Shown piece by piece: positions 51,601 to 60,600 of a DNA stretch of 64,000 bases. The stretch's first letter is position 1. Each line of letters begins with the position of its first letter. The notes beneath the pieces are model-generated. The model was not told the DNA's origin, searched no databases, and saw nothing but the letters and a program-made list of their open reading frames with translations. The DNA is from Tenodera sinensis (Eukaryota; Arthropoda; Insecta; Mantodea; Mantidae), in the NCBI GenBank assembly GCA_030765045.1, contig CM060967.1:151409751-151473750 (forward strand), given 5' to 3'. Both the position numbers and the translations under genes were made by a program.

Positions 51601-54600
51601 TGATTTTACATTTGATTAATGTTTAAAAATATGTTATTCAGAAATAAATATAAAAACGTAATTTGAAATTAATGGTGTATGTTTTATACTCCAAACAGAC
51701 CTAGGGGAGAACTCTGACGGTGTACAAGAGCATTTAAACTGCAAGCAATGCAAGGAGGCAATAGAAAGTGGACAGGTGGCTGTGTTTGCAGAGAGGGCTG
51801 GTGACCACATAGCTTGGCACCCACAGTGTTTTGTTTGCAACACATGTAAGGTGGGCAACTTATTTTAAAATAACACCTGAATAAAGAAACACAACTTAAT
51901 TATAATATTAAAGATAAGTTTAACTTACACTATCCTCACTTACTTTAAGTGTTTAACCTCATTTGTCCAAAAGGCTTTTTAATCATCACTGAACAACTTC
52001 ATTATTTTACGTAAGAAAAACTTACCAGAATATGTTTCAAAGACAACTTGTCATCATTCTCAACTGTAATCGACTGCCAATTTATCCACTTCTTGGAGAT
52101 GTTTCCTTGGTTTTATGTGTCTGGTAATGTGATCTAATATATTAAACTGTATAAGTGAATCTTTATTCTTTGCAATAAATCGTTTCTTCCAAATGACTGT
52201 TTCTGTAAGTTTTTGGATGACGTTTAACCATTCCTTCGTAAAATCTTGGTTTTCTTGCCAAAAATGAAAGTTTTCCGCAATTTTTTTATTTGTTTGTATT
52301 TAATATATCTAATATATTCTTTCAATCTGATTTCTAGCTTCCTTTTGGTGTTCTCTATAAATATAATTTCACAGTTGTTGATTTCACCCTCGGGCTTTTG
52401 TTGCTTGGAGTTGTATTTTGTTTTTGATACTGATGCTGAATTTATGTATTGGATCTGGTGTAATGTTAATACCTTTGAAGATCTTCTGGAATGTGTATGT
52501 TACCAATGGATGATATGTAAACTTACTGAGCCTATAAGGAGACTCAGTAAGTCTTCCATAGGAGACTATAGGAGATAGTACTGTAGTATTCCTTCTCTGT
52601 AGTACAGTAAAACCTTGTTTATCCTGATTATCCAGATCAGATTTGTAGATATTATAAGTGCACCAAATATTTGCTTTTTAGTTTGATTCAATGTACGGTT
52701 CCTGCATAAATTGTGCAATAAGTTATGGTAATACGTACTGTTGTGTACTGTAAAATTCTACCAATTGAGTTTAAGAAAGATTCAGTAGTGTGTCACACAA
52801 TGCTGATGTGGCATGTCTCATCATCTATAAATAATGCCAGAAGAAAGCATTGACCTTGATCCCTACCTGTCCGCACACCTCCCTCAATCTCAGTTTTCCT
52901 ACTGTTTTCAAATGGCACATGTTATTAAGTTTATTGTGTGTGTTTCAACTGAAATGCTTATCAAAGTGTTTGGGAGTGTAATTCAGAGTACAAGTTTAAA
53001 ATAACATCAAAGCAAAAGGTGGTTTCAATGGATAAAAAGATGGATGCTATTAAGAGAATTGATAAAGAAGAAACTTTGAAGAAAATAGCTGCTGAATTGG
53101 GCGCTGCTATGCACCAGCTGACAAACATTAGGGCGTACTTGGAGCATCAGCCCAACACCACTCCAACAGAACTATTAATGATAAAGCGTTTGCATGACCA
53201 AACTTCATACAAACACCACATATGTTTAAAACAGAGGACTGTGAATCAATTCTTTGTGTAGAATTGATGTCATTTTATATGATTAAGATTATTATATTTT
53301 GAATGTCGAGCGATACATACTATGTACTGAACTGTAAATAATTTTCTTACAAGACAAGTTTTTTATTGTCATAAACAACAAGTCGGTTTATTTAAGGATT
53401 TACGAATTTTGTTTTGCTTATTACCTATATAATCCGGATTTTCGATTTTCCAGATTACCTTTGGTCCCAGTTACTCCAGATAAATGAGGTTTTACTGTAT
53501 AAATTCTTATTATCTACGTCTTGTGAGAAGCCATTTGATTTTTCCATATTTGTTTTATCATCAGCTGGTCTCTATCATGAGATCCTCTATAACTTCTGCA
53601 TGGATCTTGGCTTCTAGGTTGAAGTGCATTTTATCCACTGCAGCATTCATCATTTTCATCATAATCTTTCCTTCCTCTTGTTTCTTGTGCTGATCCAGAC
53701 ACTCTTCTACCACATCAATTTTCTTTTCTATATCTGATTTGGTTTCCTCTATAATCTGTTTGCTGTTAGAACAAAGTAGTGTATTCTTCCACACTCCACC
53801 TCTAGTACACTGTTGTTTAAAATATCTGAACGTGCACATGTAAACAACAATGTTAATATTGCCAATGCCCAATTTACCTCGTTCAGATAATCTGAGTTTA
53901 ACTGCTCTCTTTGTTATTATATAAACCATTGCATTATTGAACCTATGAGAGCCATTGTTACTGCAGTAATCACATGTATCACATTGTAAGGATTCTTAGA
54001 TCTCAGCTAAGATAGCACTTCAGGTTTTTTCCATATATTATTTGGAATGCACTCCACTCGTACTGGATGTTAAGAAGCATTGTTCATTATCACGCTTTAT
54101 AAGGACTTCCCTTGCACGTGTTAAACAAAACCACTTCTATCGATCTTGTTTCCATTTTGCACGCCTAGATGGCGCTGAGGCAACAGGCAAACCCTGATAT
54201 TCAAAACTTGAGAACTGAATGTCCTGTGATTGGCGATAAGGTATATAGTATATCATTGCATTATATTGTATTAAATTACATTACAAGTTGTTATATTCTA
54301 TATTATAACGACAATTTAAGTGATTTATTGACTGCAAGTAAAGCAAGAAGATAAATAGGCCTTGGAACTATATTGTAGAAGAATACAACTGTATTAAAAT
54401 GCACCAGCCAATGAGGTTCATTTCCACCACGTGCTTCTACTTACATCTACTTTATCTTTACAGTAAATGGATTATAACTCCCTTGACATGTTTTTCAAGT
54501 TTTTCACAGTAGCGGTTACTATTACTGCTATTGCTCTCTTCAATATCATCAGTGAAAAATATTGGAGAGCAAGAGGATTAGTGACTTCATTGTCAGAAAT

Positions 54601-57600
54601 CCAGCATTAGCTAACAACAACAACAGTCAATGTCAAGACTAAGCTTGGATTATATTTTCTCCCTTTTGTTCAGTTCCATATTCATTTTGGTTATAATTGC
54701 TAAATTATTGCTCCATCATGACATATAAGTCTCACTCCTGATATTAGTGTCCCCTTTTCACTTTTTCCTAGTGCATAGCACTGCAATTAACGATGTACAA
54801 ATCAGCTACATATCTCTTCCTCTATCACTCATCAGAGTGTGAAACAGTTTTTTCTCTCTTCTGGCCGCTCACTGAAGTGTCAAACTCAAGACTGCTCTTG
54901 TATCTTCTGTCCCCTCACCAAAGTGCCAAACACAGGATTGCTCTTCTATCTTGTGGTCACTCACTTAAGTTCGAACACAGGATTTGCCTTTAAACCTCTT
55001 TGCTCATTCACTGCTCGCTAACACATCAACCACAAGACTCATGTTGACAGCATTGAACCTCACACCACCAATGTGCTTGTGGCAGCTATTCCCTTTTATA
55101 TCAGTAGGTCGAGGTCGTCTAGAAGTTCAATACTGGTGGGGTTACCAGATTATTTTATGGAAATGTGGGACAAATGGTAATTATCAGTCAATGCAAATGT
55201 AAAAATTTAGTTCAAATGCTATTTATGTATACCCACAGGCATATGCATTTATATTTTCTTAATATCCTGACACATACAATGTTAAATGTGATCATAATAG
55301 TCAGTTATTCTTCTCTAAATAATCTGGTGCAAAACATCTAGCATGTTTGCAGGAAATTCCCAACACTGAAGTTAAAATTATACTTAATTAAAATGACACC
55401 TTTGAGTTAATAGATACTGTGTTTCTTTCATCTGTTCATTCTGCTCTTATTATTGAAAATACTTTTTCAACATTAGCGTTGTGTGCAGGAACGTTTTCCC
55501 TTCTTTCTGCCTTGAAACACTTACACTTTGACTACAATGCATTATTGAACTTACATTTTTGTTTCAGTATCCTGGCTTGTAACAAAAGAAGTGAATTTTC
55601 CACTAACTTTCAACGTGCTTATTCTTCAATAACCAAAATGCAAATGGAAGAGTGGGAATTAAGCATCTCTTTGTTTTGCCTTCACAGAATACCAACTTTT
55701 TGCTTCTGAGTGTAAATGCTATAATGCCAATGTCTTCTTCAATATTAATAATGCACGAGTATCTCTTTGACTGAAGCCGGTGTATCCATGTTACCATAAC
55801 GAGTTGCAGTTGCAGCTAATAACCTATTAACTTCTATTTTTCCAGTCGATTTTCTAATAATCACTGCTTTTTTCTGAAAATGTGTGACATTAGAGACTTC
55901 TCAAAAATGCCTCCCGGATGCTGGACAAATGGTTAAAATGGTGTAAAAATGGTTAAATGAGCAAGATGTATTTTTGTGGTGTAAACAATTTTGCCTGTTG
56001 AGGAAGAAGGGGAATGTGGAGGAACACAGTTTGGCTTGTGAATAAGCAGAGTGATAGAGTAGGTGTGAAAGAAACTGTGTGGTTAAAACTTCTACGTGTA
56101 ATAAACCTATGATATTATTATTTATTTTGAATTTTTCAGTTCCAATTCTACCTCTCAAATATTGCCCACACATGGCTTGTGTGTTTAAAAACACCAACAG
56201 TAAGTTTAGAAGTAGCGACCCCAGGTCGAGAAGTCCGTATAACTGGCCGGGAGGGCTTGGGGCACTGACCACATCCCACCCCCCAGTATTGCACCCCTCC
56301 AATGACGCCTGTAGTGGGCAGAGGTGGGGGATGCAGCGGCTGGGTGGCAAGCCTTGGCTCTTCATGGGCTGTTGCACTAGAGGTTAACAGTATGTTTGTT
56401 GGCCTAAATAAATAATAATTATCTGTAGGTTATTTAACACCGGAACATAAAGTACTTACGATAGTAAGTCGCCATTGGGGTAATTGTCTCTGATGTGATT
56501 ACCTTTGTGGTTTACTGGGAGAAATACGAATTGGTTGGAGAATTCAATACCATTCTGGCAGGTTGTCACTGTAGCTTAATGGTTAGAGCACCTGCCTGGT
56601 AAGCGGAGGGTCTGTGGTTCAAGTCCCAGCTGTGGCATTGAATTTTGCAGTTCCAATTCTATCTCTCAAACCTATGATAGGTTATGTGATTGGTGTTTGT
56701 ATATCCTCTTCATGATACAGTATCTGCCCTCGCAGGTCTTTTAAACACTTTCCTCAGATTGCTCAGCTGACTCTTAAATATCTTGCCTATAATCAGCTTC
56801 CATGTAAATAAGTCTCTATTGCTGAGGTTTAACTCATTTCTAGCCTGTGATTATGATGATCATTTTACCCGAACTATCGGATGTTGAATTGCATCATGTG
56901 CCTAGATAATGAAATAGTATTCTGTTACTAAAGCAATCAATGTTTTTCAGGAGCTACTGGTGGATTTGATATACTTCTATCACAAGGGCCTAGTGTACTG
57001 TGGACGTCATTATGCAGAATTGTTAGACATTCCACGATGTTTTGCATGTGATGAGGTAAGTAGTCCCACAGGAGTGACAATATTCAAGTAAATCAAGAGG
57101 CTACATGCCTTAAAGAGGTGTTTACCACTAAAATAATGGCTCCCATGGGCCTTGTATGCCCATCTGTTGTCTTTTAATCTTGTCACGTGGGCTCCCCATT
57201 TCCATTTTAATCTAGTGGCTAATTGTGTTAGGTCTTTTGTCAGTGATAACTAGTTTAATCTCACAGTAGAGATTCTGTCTTTCAAAGATACCCCCAGGAT
57301 TTTGCGTTGTATCTTCCATTGGTATATTTGGATTTTGTTTTTCTGATATGCTGTTAGTAACCATGCCTGACACCCATAGAATAACACAGGATAGACACAT
57401 ATTTACAACTTGTGGAATTTGGTTTGTCTGCTTAGCGCTTTCTCTAAGAGAAACTAACTTACGGTCCCAAAATGCCTTCCAAGCTAGAGATTCTCCTTTG
57501 TATTGCCTTTTCCATTTTGTCCTGAAAGGATATTAGTTGTCCCAAGTATACATACTGGACAAAAAGTCTCCTGGACCTGATCACATACATCCAGAGTTCA

Positions 57601-60600
57601 TAAAAAACCTTGGAAAAACAGCAAAACAACAACTACTAAAACTCTACAATCTATCCTGGAAAACCACTGTACCTGCTGAATGGCAAAAGGCACTAATTGT
57701 CCCACTCTTGAAGAAAGACAAAACAGCATCAGAAATAAAAAATTATAGACCAATAGCTCTTACTAGCATAATAGCAAAAGTGATGGAAAGAATGGTGTCA
57801 AACAGGTTAAATTGGTTTCTAGAATCAAAAAATTTAATTTCCCCATGTCAAGCTGGATTTAGAGAGTTCCACTCTACAAATGAACAAGTCTTACTTCTCA
57901 GTCAAGAAATCAAAGACTCCTTCAATAGAAAAGAAGATAATTTATCAGTTTTTATTGATTTCCAAAGTGCATATGATTCTATATGCAGAACAAAACTACT
58001 AAAGAAAGTAAAAAAAATAGGGATTAAAGGTCCAATGTTTTCATGGCTATGTCATTTCCTAACACAACGCTTTATTGCAACCAAATATGGAAGAAACATA
58101 TCTAAATACAAACAAGTACACTGTGGCTTACCAAAAGGCGCAGTACTCAGCACAACACTTTTTAATATATTTATTAACGATCTGCCACAACAAATACAAG
58201 AATCAGGTGTGAAGTGTGCACTATTTGCTGATGACTTGATAATGTGGACTTCAAAACCAAAAATAAAAGTACAGAACTAGAAAAAACCATGCAACAATCC
58301 TTAACCAAATTACAAAGGTGGACCAAAGAAAATTTAATGACTGTTAATACAACAAAATCAAACTACCAAATCTTTTCACTAAGAAAAAAACCACTAAGAA
58401 TAAAACTAAATTTTGAGGGTCAACAATTACCAGAAACAAAGGAAGCAAAGTATTTAGGAGTTACATTTGATACTAAACTTACATGGACCAAACAAATAGA
58501 AAAAGTAATACAAAGAGCAGAGAGGCGCCTTTCACTGTTAAAACGTCCAACAGGAATGAAGTGGGGATGTTCCAGAGCAACTCTTAACACAACATACAAT
58601 GTATATATAAAGCCATTATTTACTTACTGCAGCAAAGTTCTTGTAACAGCAAACACAAAAAAGATTCAAATCTTTCAAAACAAAAGTCTGAGATTAATTA
58701 CAGGTGCTATCAAAACCACACCAATAGCAGCTATGGCAATACTAACCAACCAATACCCCATTGAATATGAAATAGAAAAAGCGGCTCTTATTCAACACAA
58801 AAAGTTGATCAGACTCCCATTCAATACATGGCACAAGAGAAATTTTACACATACACTAAAGACTCAGGAGAGCTTTCTTTCCAAAATTCAAGACATCAGA
58901 AAGAATGTACACCTTCCTAATTCAAAGGAAAACTTCATATCTAAAGTCAATCCGACACAAACATCAGACATCACATATTATTTACACCTGACAGAAGAAG
59001 TTAAGAAAAGTGATACTCCAACTAGTGTTCTAAGATTACTGGCATTAGAGACAATCCATACTAGATTTCCAGAACACGAATGGTTCCATATTTATACTGA
59101 TGGATCATTAATATCAAACCAAGATGGAAGCAGGTGCTGGAGTCACATGTCACCTCTTTTCCTATTACAAATCTTTAATTTATGGAACTACAAACTTTGA
59201 TGGAGAAATTGAAGCAATTCGAATGGCCCTACAAAATCTTTTGTACAGAATTTCACATTTTCAGCAAGCAGTTATTCTCTCAGATTCCAGGGCAGCAATT
59301 ATAGCAATTACTTCCAAGTTGTCACCAAAAAACCAAACAATTATAGAATGCGGAAGGTCTGTGGTTCAAATCCCAGTTGTGGCATTGAATTTTTAAGTTC
59401 CAGTTCTACCTCTTAAACTTTGCCCACACACGGCTTGTGTGTTTAAAAACACCAACAGTAAGTTTGTTGGCATAAATAAATAATAATTACCATGTGAAGG
59501 TTATTTAATCCTGGGATATAAGGTACTTGCAATAGTAAGTCACCATTGGGGTAATTGTCTCTGATGTGAGACTGCCTTTGTGTTTTACCAGGAGAAATAC
59601 GAACTGGCTTGAGAATTTAATGTCACTCCGGCAGTTTGTCACAATAGCTTAGTGGTAGAGCGTCCGCCCGGCAAGCGGAAGGTCTGTGGTTCAAATCCCA
59701 GTTGTGGCATTGAATTTTTAAGTTCCAGTTCTACCTCTTATTCTTTGCCCACACACGGCTTGTGTGTTTAAAAACACCAACAGTAAGTTTGTTGGCATAA
59801 ATAAATAATAATTACCATGTGAAGGTTATTTAATCCTGGGATATAAAGTACTTGCAATAGTAAGTCACCATTGGGGTAATTGTCTCTGATGTGAGACTGC
59901 CTTTGTGGTTTACCAGGAGAAATACGAACTGGCTTGAGAATTTAATGTCACTCTGGCAGTTTGTCACAATAGCTTAGTGGTAGAGCGTCCGCCCGGCAAG
60001 CGGAAGGTATGTGGTTCAAATCCCAGTTGTGGCATTGAATTTTTAAGTTCCAGTTCTACCTCTTAAACTTTGCCCACACACGGCTTGTGTGTTTAAAAAC
60101 ACCAACAGTAAGTTTGTTGGCATAAATAAATAATAATTACCATGTGAAGGTTATTTAATCCTGGGATATAAAGTACTTGCAATAGTAAGTCACCATTGGG
60201 GTAATTGTCTCTGATGTGAGACTGCCTTTGTGGTTTACCAGGAGAAATACGAACTGGCTTGAGAATTTAATGTCACTCTGGCAGTTTGTCACAATAGCTT
60301 AGTGGTAGAGCGTCCGCCCAGCAAGCGGAAGGTCTGTGGTTCAAATCCCAGTTGTGGCATTGAATTTTTAAGTTCCAGTTCTACCTCTTAAATTATAGAA
60401 TGTTTGAAAATTCTTACCCATCTGTCAGCACTTCAAAAACACCTAGTCTTCCAATGGATACCAGCTCACTGTGGACTGAGTGGTAATGAGAAAGCTGATT
60501 TTCTTGCAAAAAAGGGTACCTGCAATGTGCAGAAATCAATAGTTAATCTACCATTTTATGCAGCTAAAAGATTAGTCAACTCTGAATTCAAAAAAATTAT

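Noticed and set aside
59641..59710. Possible genuine tRNA genes in the 59.3-60.4 kb array
   Set aside because: A and B boxes are good, but the acceptor stem does not close, the units are identical tandem repeats with long non-tRNA sequence, and dispersed copies exist. SINE is the better call.
59351..60390. Hammerhead ribozyme in the 325-bp SINE unit (retrozyme)
   Set aside because: The nearest candidate (CTGATGTGAG followed later by GAGAAATAC) lacks the A at position 9 and a closing helix II. The tandem arrangement is retrozyme-like, but no ribozyme could be folded by eye.
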